From Chiua virens (lineage: Eukaryota; Basidiomycota; Agaricomycetes; Boletales; Boletaceae): a stretch of 64,000 bases of DNA. The notes under the pieces are model-generated. The model was not told where the DNA came from and searched no databases. It worked only from the letters and a program-made list of their open reading frames with translations. The stretch spans positions 186,001-250,000 of the forward strand of contig JAHNUO010000020.1 in assembly GCA_019787685.1 (NCBI GenBank), written 5' to 3'. Positions 12,427 through 23,320 of this stretch are shown here, piece after piece. A program made the position numbers and the translations under genes. Each line of letters starts with the position of its first letter. Positions within the stretch are counted from its first letter, which is position 1.

Positions 12427-14191
12427 CTATACGGCAAGATCCAAAATCTCAATCACTCTGTACTTGCCCATAGTAAGCTGGAGGCATAATCGACCGGAAT
12501 AGGGATCGTAGTCCAAGAGTGTGCGAGGGGTCGAGAACCGCAGGATGGACGGATGTTCAACGACCTTGGCGACATGTTCATCAGGGCTCTGTGCACCACC
12601 ACCGCGCACGTCGTACTCAAGCCCTGCGACGATCCCGTTGGACCCCGGCTCGAGCGTGTAAAACACTCGTCCGGCCCCATTGAACGAGGGATGGAGAAAT
12701 GGTGTGCGGGAAAACTGGCCGAGGGAACCGAGCAGGTTGAACGCGACTGCCCCTAGACCGACGCCACAATCGAATGCATGAGACGTGTGGGACGTACTCG
12801 GTGATGCGGCAAGGCGGAGGAAACCGTATTTTGAGACAGGGCTGTGGGGGCGGGAAGGCTCAAATGCGTGCACGCGGAGGGTGATGAAGACGTCTTGTGT
12901 GGACAGGTCGAGGATGGCATCTTGGAGGAGGATGCTATCGCGCATGTTGATGCCGCGGATGATGCCTTGATGGGAGGGGTTGAGCAGGGGGGAGGAAAGG
13001 AGGGCTGGGCGGTGGTGATGGGTGTCGTTTGGGAGGGGGAGCGTGAAAGCCTGGAGGAAGGTGTTCCATCCAGTGGCTTGTGCGTAAAAAGACCTGGCGA
13101 CAAGGAGGTGAGTCAAGGTCGAGATGGATGTGGGCGGCGTGAGGGTGTCTTCGATGGCCGTCCATTCTAGCGTCTGTATTTGCCGTAGACTCATGGTAAG
13201 TATGGATGAGCGGAAAGAATGATGAATGCCTTACTTCAGAATTCGCCCGAGAATCCGCCTCCCATGTCGAACGCGTGAATGAAGGAAGTGAAAAATGCGT
13301 GCGTGTATTCACGTCCAAGGCAATGAGATGCCAATCAGGATCCATATCAGGACTTGGCACCTGACCCCGAATTACAATGACACGAGGACCAAGGTTGACG
13401 ACATCAATGTCGAACACGGGGTATTCCACCTGGTGAAGAAGATCCAGAGTAACCTCGGATGGGTTGTCTACGTTAACCAAATAGATTGATCTCGAAGGAA
13501 TGGTCAAGCAGTCGAATCCCATGATGGGTTGAATGGCCTACATTTGTGTCGTTTCCAGGGTTGAAAATCCAGCCTGTGTTACCTCGCTCAAGACCGCGCA
13601 TGCGAAGGGACGACCTTCGACGTCGATGGCTGAAACACAATGAAACGATCTCAAGGATCCTCCCGCCGATCTATAAACAATAGTTGCGCCCGAACTGCTG
13701 TCGAACAGGTCGATACTCAGGTCATAACAACGGATTTCTTCGCTGAGGGCGATGAACAGAAACCGCCCAAATATCAGGCTGACTCGGAGGTCCACACCCG
13801 TGTATCGGATCTCTCTCAATTTGATAGTGGGCTTTTCTCCTTGCGTAGTTCCGGTGTCTTGTGAAAGGCTGTGGTGGACTCGGAAACTGGGCACGAGGGC
13901 ATCTTCCAAGTCGCGTGCACATTGCGAGGGAAATGGCCCGGGGGGACGAACGAACTCGGCATTGCGATAAGTATCACTCCATACGCCCCTGCAGTGGCTA
14001 AACGCATTCAGGTATCGAGATACCTATAAAATAGTTCTGCTTGAGCCCGAAGCAAGTTAGGCTCGTTGGGTACTACGTACCCTGCGTATTCGCAGGATAT
14101 CTGGAATATCGAGGTAGCGAAATACACTGTACAAGATCTCGAATGGAAACTGGTTGAAGGAGATTACGATTATGGAGGCGTCTAGCGGCAT
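12427..14191 (-). CDS. F-box domain protein
   Basis: F-box proteins are substrate adaptors of SCF ubiquitin ligases. After a short leader comes FPFEILYSVFRYLDIPDIL, a clear F-box helix set, then SRYLNAFSHCRGVWSDTYRN, the usual linker of basidiomycete F-box proteins. The rest is long and beta-strand-rich (RYTGVDLRVSLIFGRFLF, GFDCLTIPSRSIYLVNVD, VVNLGPRVIVIRGQVPSPD), consistent with a propeller-like recognition domain. The last exon ends LQLTMGKYRVIEILDLAV. The ATG at 14191 was chosen because it opens directly onto the F-box; an in-frame ATG at 14239 is an alternative. The exon boundary near 13210 is approximate. The substrate is unknown. Confidence 0.78.
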
Positions 14192-14645
14192 TTGATCAGG
14201 TGTTACCTGTCTATCTAGTGATGGAGAGATTGGAATCATTCAAGGGATGCTTAGTACGTTTTTGCCGTGTGATATTCAATGTCGCATGTCACACACGTCG
14301 TGTCACAGAACGTAACGTAAATCCTGTCACCGCTGTGTACAAGTGTCACAGAACGCTCCAGTGCTCCAACATTGCTCGCTGTTGTCATTGGCTTTCCTTT
14401 CCTTTCTACGGATGACCCAGCGGGAAGTTCGTGCGCGGCCGACCTCAATGAACGCCCCGCAGCCCGTTGACAAGTTGATTGGATGAGAACCGAAGGGAAT
14501 ATGCACCCGAATGTAAGAGAAAAAGTATCACTTACGCAAAACCCTGGATCCATTAACCGGAATCCCCAGTTTGTGGACGGTACTACGACATTATATAACA
14601 TCATACAAGGCACAAGTTGAATCAGTTATCAAGGGCAGATTATTT
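14192..14645 (-). other. Intergenic gap between the F-box and GTP cyclohydrolase genes
   Basis: The F-box promoter and the FOL2 3' UTR must share these 450 bases. Three copies of a gtcac-containing motif occur between 14285 and 14355, two of them as tgtcacagaacg. No gene is seen. Confidence 0.45.
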
Positions 14646-15613
14646 TCACTGCTTCAACAGAGCGAGGAACTCCTGACGGGTTTCCTTCCGAGCACGGAAA
14701 CACCCCAACATACAGGAAGTTGCGGTAACAGAACCAGGTTTTTGCACACCGCGCATGGTCATGCACATGTGACTGCGACGAATCGGAGATTAAACTGGTA
14801 GTCGACCAGACCCAAGAGGAATGACTCACGAGGCCTCCATCACTACTGCAACTCCATGGGGCTTGATCGCTTCTTCAACTGCAAGTGCAATTTGTTTGGT
14901 CAACCGCTCCTGAACTTGTAGGCGACGACTGAACACCTCCGCAATCCGGGCAAGTTTAGAAAGCCCAAGCACGTGGCCATTTGGAATGTAAGCTATGGCG
15001 ACCTACAAATAATTTGATCGTGTTTCATGGAACTCGAGATGCCGCTCACCTTTCCCGTAAAAGGAACTAAATGGTGTTCGCACAGACTCGAGATGTTGAT
15101 GTCACGAACCAACACCATCTCATCGTGATCCTCCGCAAATACGGCATCATTGATGACATCTAGAAGGGTGTGCGTAAGTGGGGTCGATTCGAAATTTTGA
15201 TTGCATTAGATACTTACCTGACAAGCGTTCTTCGTATCCCTTCGTCATCCACAAGATCGCTTTTGCATATCGCTCGGGAGTTTTCAGCAGACCCTCTCGG
15301 TCCGGGTCTTCGCCGATGCACTCGAGAATGGTGCGGACTGCAGAGGACATTCGCTTCTCACAGGCGGCGCGCTCTTCTGGGTTGCCATTGAGGCGAATGA
15401 CCGTCGACTTGGCTGGAAAACTAAGTGATTCAAATACCAAATGAATTAGGGCGGAGACACACCGGAACAACCATGGCCGTTCAGCTTTTGGAGTGGGGGA
15501 GTGTGTGTCCCATTGCCATTGGCTTGAAAGGGTGGAGTGGACACACCATTGACTTTGGGTAGGCCCAACTGCACCGAGCTTGGTTCAACTGAGACATCAT
15601 CATGGGATGACAT
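14646..15613 (-). CDS. FOL2: GTP cyclohydrolase I
   Basis: Converts GTP to 7,8-dihydroneopterin triphosphate and formate, the first step of folate and tetrahydropterin synthesis. A Ser/Pro/Asn-rich leader ([13 protein letters not shown]) precedes the catalytic core: [38 protein letters not shown], the zinc-binding [41 protein letters not shown], the second zinc cysteine in [15 protein letters not shown], and the terminal FLALLKQ. All catalytic Cys/His positions expected for the family are present. At least four short introns interrupt the gene. The start at 15613 matches a clean leader; a longer upstream frame reaches 15727 but lacks similarity. Confidence 0.93.
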
Positions 15614-17573
15614 GGTAAAAGGTTTCAAAGATGGTAGGAAGCGCTGCGAAAGCACCCGTGAATAAATACAATCGACAGTCGCGTCGGCAAAAATACAAAA
15701 TCGCTTCTCGTCGAACGGCTGGCCCATTTTGGTGAGGCCTCAAACATGCTGCTTGTCAGGAAGTTCGGATCAGCGACTAGTGACTACTAGTAGTTACGGA
15801 ATATGTAGGGCTGCCGATAATTCATAAAATTGAGCATGCCAACATTGTGCATGCCGCCGCCGTTCGCATACTAAGTATTACTAGAAGGGCCTTCGAGAAG
15901 TCCGTATGTATTTGTAAGAGGGCCTTTACACTGTGAGCCCCAGACATATTTTGGACCGTATAACTACAACTACTATATGATCATTGACTGATCAAAGTGC
16001 AAGATTGCAGCGAAGCTGTCCTGTTCCGAATTGCGGGATTCTATCCATACGTATACTATTGCGTACCACCGCCTTTGCAACCCCGTCAGTATCGCAACTC
16101 CATTTAAAGCATGATTCCCTCCACCTTTTAAGTCTGTATTGGATCTATGGTATCTACTGGCTCTGCGAAGTTGAATGAACCCGTTCTGTGCAGTCGAGAT
16201 AGAAAATGTGGTGTGACACTGGGCAAAGTGCATTCTGCTGAGCGGGCTTGAATCGTGTGAGGGGCGGTGTGACAGAGCGTGACTTGCTGTGACTTTCTGT
16301 GACTTGCCAACCTGAGTAGGTGATGGTAGATCCGAATACTATTAGCACATCCTGGAGTATTACATGTAATCGATCAATCTCGGATGAAATACAATAAATA
16401 TACGTTACAGGTTGTCGTTCTACTTCTAAGGCCTCACGATGCCGTGGACACGCGCAAACATCTGCTATAGAGGAGTCAGGAGGACAGTATCTGAACACTT
16501 ACAGGCGAAGTTTCCTGAAAGGGAGACTCAGCTGCTAGGTCAGACCGGTCAACGCAAGAGCATTCTATGCATGTCACAAGTGACTACTGCTATATTACAT
16601 ACTACTGGGCTCCACAGTGTGGCATGCGTTTTCTTTTTTTCCAGACCATAGGCGGCGGCCCTAAGTAGGTCCGACTTACAATGTAATTTAAAAATTGATG
16701 CGATTAAAGGTATTTATGTATTGCTTTGCCAGTGAGGGTCCTGCTTCAGGGATAACTTGAACATCGATGTTGTGTATGTGACAGAGGGTAACAGTCGGTT
16801 TGCGGTGATCCGGGCTGAGACAGATCCTGCTCATGCATGCTTCAGATCGGGAACGAAAGAAGCTCTGTTCTGTTAATCATATATCTAAGATATCAAATCG
16901 ATCAAGTGAGGTATTACGTGAATATTTCTACGCTAAGCGTTCATCGAGTGCTCGATCATGATCCGGGCCGGCTTACAAAAGTCCGATTTGAACTTGGTAA
17001 ACGTTATTGAAGCAACACTTGAATAGAAAGCACCAGTATTAAATATTTAATCAAGCATTATGGGGATAGGTTGCCAGCACAAGCGAACTTGACTCTATAG
17101 CCTATGGAGAAGTATGTATGTACGATAATGCACCTCCGACCAACAACCAGTCCGAGTGCCAGTACTTGTGGCATTCTACTACCAGTAGTGTAAGATCTCA
17201 GATCAGGAGTGCGCGCAGAAATATATACCACAGACACAATCCAGAATGTTTCCAATATATTTATAATAAGTCAGTGCCCAATTGGCACCTGAGACAGGCC
17301 GTACATTTCTGTCGTGAGTCACACAGAAGCCACATTTGCAATATTTGTCATGGAGACCACCCACTCGAAGACTCGAACTCTGATCATCGTCGCCACAAGA
17401 CGTCAAAATAATGCTCACTCGTGATTTGTGAAATGAAGTTCGACAACCTAAAGGGTTAGCTGATTGACGATGAAATCCATCAAGTGTATCATCACATTCT
17501 GAAGCATAGCTTGGACGGACTGGATCATCCGGATGAATAGAATTATTAAATGAATAAGAAAGGGGCGTTATGG
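15614..17573. other. Gene-poor region between FOL2 and the acyltransferase-like gene
   Basis: Nearly 2 kb without a supported gene. It holds the FOL2 promoter, a cluster of tgtgact repeats at about 16268-16310 and one copy of a palindromic short repeat (listed separately). AT-rich stretches around 16870-17060 look non-coding. No tRNA was recognised. Confidence 0.5.
16911..16988 (+). repeat. Short interspersed palindromic repeat, copy A
   Basis: The core reads attacgtgaatatttc, then cgctaagcgttcatcgagtg ctcgat, then cttacaaaagtccg. Two related copies lie in opposite orientation just upstream of the acyltransferase-like gene. The internal tcatcga / tcgatga sequence can pair with itself. It may be a small non-autonomous element, but no target-site duplication was established. 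Confidence 0.5.
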
Positions 17574-19628
17574 TCAGTGGTATGTTTTGGTTTCACAGTC
17601 TAGCTTGTACCGTTGCTGGGCCCGTGGTGTGTTCATCCTGACGCGACGGATGTATCCCACCGAGATACCACAGCACAGCTTCCTTGATTTCCTAACCCAC
17701 TCCCTTACAAGGCCTTCCTCGAGCACGTTGCCGTCGTAATGTGCGAACATCTTCAACCGTCCGCGCCAAGTCGATGCGCCGAGATATGCGCCCCCAGGAC
17801 GGTGGTGGATGCGTTCTGTCCAGTCCTCGAGCATGATTGTAGGGGTCAAGTCGGCTGCAGATGCGGACGATGAGAGAGGCGGAGGAGTAACATAGCCTGC
17901 TTTGGCCGGGTGTGGAAGAAGAGAGTAGGGTGACAACGGGTGGGAAGGCGGTAACGGGTACTCGGATGGAAGAATCGGGTCCATCTACTCGTCAATGACG
18001 AAGGATATTGACAGTTGCTGTGAGCGGTTGATTGTAATATGCAATTCCACGAGACGTACATTACCGAAACTAGAACCCGTGTGAGCGAATACGACTGGCC
18101 TGTCCTGGACTGCCAGCACCTCGTCCTGCTCTACGTTCTCAGCCTTACTATCCGGGCTGTCCCTTGTCTGAACCCGCCTCATCCACTCCAGAGCAGCGAG
18201 CCGCAACGACTCTACTTTCAGAGGATTATACGTGGCACAGGCAATTTCGAAAAACAAGGGATGACCGAAAAACGCCGCGGCTTGTTTTTTGACCAGCCTG
18301 GCACGGTACAGGAACCGGTCAAACGTGAGGAGATCCGAGAACGGTGGTGCACCATTTGACAGCCTGAGACCACGTTTTGAATCGTGTCTGCGCTTCATTG
18401 CTGCACTTAGCGTCATGAACGGGAGTTGGTAAAGAAGATAGCTCGTGGCATTCATAAATTCACCTCCTCCACCATCCTCGAACCATCCCTTGTCCAGGTA
18501 CGGGCGCAAGTTGAATGGACCATAAGTAATGTGCGGCTGCCTTATTCGATAGTCCCATTCTTCCTCTGAGATTCCACCGCGCAGATACAGACGGTAGAGC
18601 ACCCGGGTCATGGCCACTTGAGCGAGTACGAAGTAAGCGTTTCCAAACGTGATATTGTGCAGACGACAGCTCGAAAACACAACAGAGCTTTGTGCTTGAG
18701 TTAGCGAGGTGTGAACGAGGCCAGACTTTGCAGGATTGCGAGGCGTTGAGAGGGTGAAGCGACACGGAAGCGTATGTCCGCCCTAGAACATATGATAAGA
18801 TTCATCAGCACTCCCGCCACAGCTCATAACAAAAGCCTGCCCACCTGGCCCTTCTGCATTCTCAATTGGAATATTACGTGCCCGACCTGCCATTCTCCAC
18901 CGTCGCTTTGCTGGGCTGAGTGAGCGCAAATGCATGGGTTTGAGGTCCTGTGCAGCGAGCGTGGTGGTCAACCTCGCCTCCAACGGAATCTGAACAAGCT
19001 CGGACCCTGCGCCCCTCGCAAGCGTATCCAACAGGCTCCGGGCGAACGTCATATTCCCTATCACATCCATGATGCAATGTGCCATCAATGCTACCAAGTG
19101 CAGAACGTCTGATCTCCCAGGGCTAGTCTCGCGGAAGATATAGAGTCGTACCAGGAGCTTGTCTGAGAGCGCACGGGGTCCCAGTAGTATGGCATGTACC
19201 CGCTCTTGAACCTCTTCCAAACCAGACACCTCTTCAAAGGTTATTTCGTTCGGACGAAGGACAGTAAGATCGTGCTCCTGGATAACAAAGTGGACCGGCA
19301 CAGAAGCGGCATCATGGACCACTTCGAGTTCCTTGAGGTAGACTCCAAACAGAGCATTATGAGAGTGCAGAGTGGCGCCTGAGAGTGGGTAGCGTCTCTT
19401 GGTAGACAACCATGCCTGGATGATGTTGTTATTCGAAAAAAGATGGTTATCTCGAGCACCGTCGACGAGGCGCAACTGGAAGTGATGTATATTATCCGTG
19501 GTCCCGTCGAAACAACTATCCCAAAGATAACCAAGTTCGAAGTTGTCCAGAGGACGCTGAAAAGTACGGCCTCGGGTTGGGTGCGTGTCAACCAAGGCCC
19601 AGGCTGGCATTGAGGGGGATACGTACAT
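17574..19628 (-). CDS. CoA-dependent acyltransferase-like (condensation / alcohol acetyltransferase fold) protein
   Basis: The protein opens MYVSPSMPAWALVDTHPT and contains FELGYLWDSCFDGTTDN. The key segment is LVALMAHCIMDVIGN, an HxxxD motif like the catalytic motif of chloramphenicol acetyltransferase-like enzymes and condensation domains. A second half (TFGNAYFVLAQVAMTRVLYR, RRHDSKRGLRLSNGAPPFS) is consistent with the C-terminal lobe, and a final exon starts MDPILPSEYPLPPSHP. Splice joints: an intron ending ttctag near 18786 links GGQAF to GGHTLPCRF, and GTACGT near 18062 links SSFGN to the last exon. An upstream in-frame GTG extends to 19646, but the ATG at 19628 is preferred. Substrate is unknown. 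Short palindromic repeats flank the gene on both sides. Confidence 0.68.
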
Positions 19629-19646
19629 AGGCCGGGCCAAGCCCAC

Positions 19647-19706
19647 CGGACTTTTGTAAGTCGCTCAGATCATGCACTCGATGAGCGCGGAAATATTCCC
19701 GTAATG
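19647..19706 (-). repeat. Short interspersed palindromic repeat, copy B
   Basis: Reverse complement of copy A at 16911: it shares cggacttttgtaag, tcatg/cactcgatgagcg and gaaatattcccgtaat. It sits directly 5' of the acyltransferase-like start codon and may lie in its leader. Confidence 0.5.
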
Positions 19707-19734
19707 TTGCGAATGAGGCGGGCGGCCCGGATCG

Positions 19735-19805
19735 GGGTTTTGCAAGTCGCTCATCGAGTGCTCGATGATCGATGAGCGCTTAGCGTGGAAATATTCCCGT
19801 AATAC
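19735..19805 (-). repeat. Short interspersed palindromic repeat, copy C
   Basis: Third copy, same orientation as B. It contains gcaagtcgctcatcgagtg ctcgatgatcgatgagcg, a near-perfect hairpin, followed by cttagcgtggaaatattcccg. Copies B and C lie about 30 bases apart. Confidence 0.5.
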
Positions 19806-21818
19806 TTCGCTAAGGCTCGCTTGGTCGATTCTGAGAGCTGCGATTGGAGGAGAACTGCTCAACCGTTCAATCAAGAGTCGTCAAGCGATAACGTTATAAG
19901 CCCGCTTTCCTGATGTGCGCCTTCACGGTAGAGTTTAATTGTCAAGCGATATTATAATAACGTTGCGCCTCAATAAATCCTTTCTGAATGCGCTTCCACG
20001 CGTGCAGGCGGCACGGAACTCCAAAGAGTCGTAGCCCAGTCACTCAAACACCGACGGGCCTGATGGAAAAGAAAGAAACAACCGAGAACTGACGGGCCTG
20101 ATTCTCGGGCCAATGGACGCAGACATCTTTTCATCTTTTCGGTGGGCGCCGCACGGCGCGAACCACGAGTACTGGCAGCAAGGTTCAGCAGGCACCAGAG
20201 GTATGCACAGGTCGAGTTCTTTGCAAGTCTCGAGGCTCAAAATATTGGCAGAATGCCGTTCGTGCTCGATATGATCGTCCACCGTGGGTCGTACATTTGC
20301 TTCTGCCATCGAACGAACGGTCCACATTTCTGTGACACGAATCGACCAGACGAGGGAAAGTCGAGGCTCATCATGTTATCTTAACACTTTACCTCGAGAG
20401 TGATGCTCTACCTGACTCGGAAGGGATGACGAACACTTCCATCTCTGAACAGTTCTCGATCTCCGAGACACTGGGGTATATACTTCCTTTACCTCACTGA
20501 TTTCCTCCTTGGTCTGATCGGATCTCTGGCCTACTGATCGCGTTTTTTGATGTCGACATTCAAAAACGGCGGGCTTGACGGTTTCATTACGCTTTGCGTG
20601 CGACTGATCATGCCTCTTGTCCGTCTCCCACTCTGTGCGTCCTTTTCGAACTTGGTGTCGTTGCTCAAACACAATAACATGGACTCGTCAGAGACATTCT
20701 GGTACTTGGAAACCTTCGCGTAGGGGGATCCGATAGGGCGATCGATCGGACACAATGGTGAGAGCAAGCATGCGTACACCCATGATCCGAACGCGTAGGC
20801 AGAGAATATGCTTGAAACGTGATGGAAGCAGCATTTCCCGCCGGATGGTCTAGCTCTCGTCACTAGTTGGCACCGAAGGTCTCGTAGTAGAGAACAATAG
20901 AGTCATACTTCGTATTGCCGGTGAGTTGCGACAGCGCCGCGCTTTCTTACGCCACGGATCCCCATAGGGCATTCCCCGAGGACTTGTGCTCGTACAACAC
21001 AACGCCTTCCGCTTGCAGACACAATGACCCTGCAGAGTATAAAGATAATGATTAAATCTGGCTTGTCGGCTTCGCTTTTGGTGCTCTGAGACGTACGAGG
21101 GCGCAATGGGACGACACGTAGATGGTAAAGACAACTCAGCTGTGGAGATAATTTCGAGAAGAAAACGTAAACGTATCACGGTAACTGAACCCCCTATCAA
21201 TACGAATGATTCGTTTCATGGCCCGCTCTAGGCACGAGGCACGCCGAGCGTCGAGCGGGAGAACTCAAAAGGGAATCCCGCCCAGTGGATTTCGGTTCCC
21301 ATCCCAGCGTCCAGGTCTCCCTTGCTTGGCCGAGGGACACTTGCCATAACGGTCGGACAATGTGTTTAGTCATCCACTTCTCCCGGTTTGTGCATCTCTC
21401 CTGATGTGCTGTGTGTGAGTCCGTGCAGGGGCTGTGGGTGTCTGAATTGCTGGCGGTGCATAGTTGGCCGTCGCATCTCGTTTCGGATGCTTTGGTTGCC
21501 GGTAAGTGGACGTGTGTGTCCATGGGGGGGTACATATAGGACGAATTGGCAACGGGTGCCCCATACTCGCACCCACACCCTCGCTCCCTCTCGTTGACGA
21601 CTGGCCGGTCATAATCACTAGCCGCCCGTTTTTATTTCACGACAAACACGACAAGCACACGACAAGCCGACGGTTTCTCATTGACGTTTCCTCTGTTCGC
21701 ACTTGCGCGCGCTGTTGCCCTCAGCCGTCGACGCGACTGACGGTCTAACATCTTGCCAGGCGCCACGCAACCTACACCCCACGTTATTTGCCACAGCCTA
21801 ATCGTCGACGAACGCACC
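19806..21818. other. Intergenic region, no supported gene
   Basis: About 2 kb holding several overlapping frames of 80-116 codons on the minus strand, none with a recognisable domain or a consistent splice pattern. The right end (21620-21800) has repeated cacgacaag units and is probably the leader of the small gene that follows. Confidence 0.5.
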
Positions 21819-22123
21819 ATGTTCAAATTATCCTACCTCTTTTGTACCCCGAGGCATATCAAGATGCCTGGCGAACCGCGACGCGTATCTATGCGCCAGC
21901 GATCGCGTGAATTGTGAGTGGTTGCTTTCAAACGTGGACAGGCGCGCTGGTGATCCGTTTATCGGCGTGTTTGACTGTTGTTGATGTGATTACGACCTGG
22001 ATCTGACACGGATTTGGTGTTTGTTTGCACAGTGCGGGCGAAATACCGTCGCCTTGGCAAAAGAACTTATCGGAGATTCGAAGGTCGCTCGAAACATACG
22101 AGCGTACAGGCCAACGCGCCTGA
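21819..22123 (+). CDS. Small two-exon protein of unknown function (61 residues)
   Basis: The ATG at 21819 sits in a good context (cgcaccATG). Exon 1 ends at a GTGAGT donor after RSRE, and exon 2 starts at 22033 after tttgcacag. The join restores one frame: RQRSREFAGEIPSPWQKN, then LSEIRRSLETYERTGQRA and a stop at 22121-22123. A start at an internal Met (MPGEPRR) is also possible. The strong splice signals and basic, helical character suggest a real small protein, but I do not recognise it. It converges with uL23m. Confidence 0.42.
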
Positions 22124-22283
22124 TCAACTGGATCAATAGATCACATTAAAGCACCGTCATTATCGGGGGGACGGAAGGAAAGAGATGGAACAGTCAGCGG
22201 ATATTAGACGTCGCAGAAGATGCACGGAGGGCAAGAAAGTGTAGCTTTAGTATCTGATCATGTCAACAACTATGCTGTATGTA

Positions 22284-23197
22284 TCAAACGGTCAAAACCT
22301 TCTTCGACTTTGCGCCCTTGTTGCGTAAGATGGGGTGCCCAGCTGCCCTCCGCTCTGCGAGTTTCGATTCCACCTGCTCCGAGGCTCGTGCGTCGAGCGC
22401 TCTCCTCTTGGCGATGGACTGCAAGATCTTATCCCGACGTACATGACCTGTTAACCGCCACGTCTTGCTCCCGGATTGGGACATGCGAATCAACTCGTGG
22501 CGTCTCATCCGCGTGACCAATTTCAGTGCAAACCGCTCCTCCAACCACTTTTCACGCTTCTTTCGCTCCAGCTTGTCCATGTCCTCCATGTCTTGTGGAT
22601 AATAAAATGGGTCGACAAGACCGACGACGGCACGTTTGTACGTGCGATGTGACCCGACGGGTCGAAGACCCATCTGGGTGCGTCTCAATGGGGAGATATA
22701 GTTGGCGGTACGAATGTACGTCGTCTTGACGCCATACGCGGTCCAGAGATACGATCTCACGTCCGTCTTGGTGACTGACGGCGGAATCCGAAACGTCGCC
22801 TCGTATGGATTGTACGCCTTTCCCCTCGGGGTATGATTCCGGACCATCCTGAAAATAGGTGTTGGGGAGGTAAATCTTGTGACCGACGACGCGGGTGGTG
22901 TCGCGTTTGGACAGGGTGCCGCGGATGCGAGAGCGGCGGGCGTTGAGGGCATCAAGCCATTCGGTGGGTGTGGGGATGTGGCCGTCCTTTTGACGGAGTT
23001 GACCTTTGGCGAGCTGGCGCATGTAGGTTGTGTGTTCGGTGGGTGTAAGGGGGCTGTCGAGTGGGGGGAGGAGGTCAGGGGATTTTCTTGAGACGGCGTG
23101 CGCGAACGGCGAGGGGGGTGGAGGCATCGCGTGCTTGTGCAGCAGGGGGAGGTAGTGCAGAGTAACACCGACGCAGAACGCGACCGAGCGACTGCAT
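22284..23197 (-). CDS. MRP20: Mitochondrial large-subunit ribosomal protein uL23m (two frame breaks)
   Basis: uL23m sits near the exit tunnel of the mitochondrial ribosome. The N-terminus MQSLGRVLRRCYSALPPPAA is a classic mitochondrial targeting peptide. The body has HKIYLPNTYF, MVRNHTPRGKAYNPYEATFR and IPPSVTKTDVRSYLWTAYGV, the family signature, with a basic C-terminal extension ending KGAKSKKVLTV. The frame breaks twice, each time +1. The first is at a four-base A run (plus-strand tttt 23083-23086), where removing one base gives RRLKKSPDLLPPLD. The second is at a four-base T run (plus-strand aaaa 22852-22855), where removing one gives LPNTYFRMVRNH. Introns cannot explain them: lengths and splice sites do not fit. 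Because the protein is expected to be essential, sequence error is the simplest explanation. Confidence 0.85.
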
Positions 23198-23320
23198 GAT
23201 TACTGGCAGAGAAAATGGTGCAAACAAATTATTAACTTGAAAGTCACGTGGAGTGGCTGTACCACACGTCGACATTCATCTCTACTCCTGAGATTGACCG
23301 TAGTCGCTCTTTCTATCGCG
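23198..23320. promoter_or_regulatory. Compact bidirectional promoter between uL23m and the DCR2-like gene
   Basis: Only 123 bases separate the two divergent start codons, so both core promoters and leaders must share this segment. It contains cagagaaaatgg and a cacgtgg element near 23246. No TATA box is obvious, which fits housekeeping genes. Confidence 0.5.

Noticed and set aside
17360..17440. Possible minus-strand tRNA around gttcgagtc
   Set aside because: The T-arm does not pair and no anticodon arm was found.
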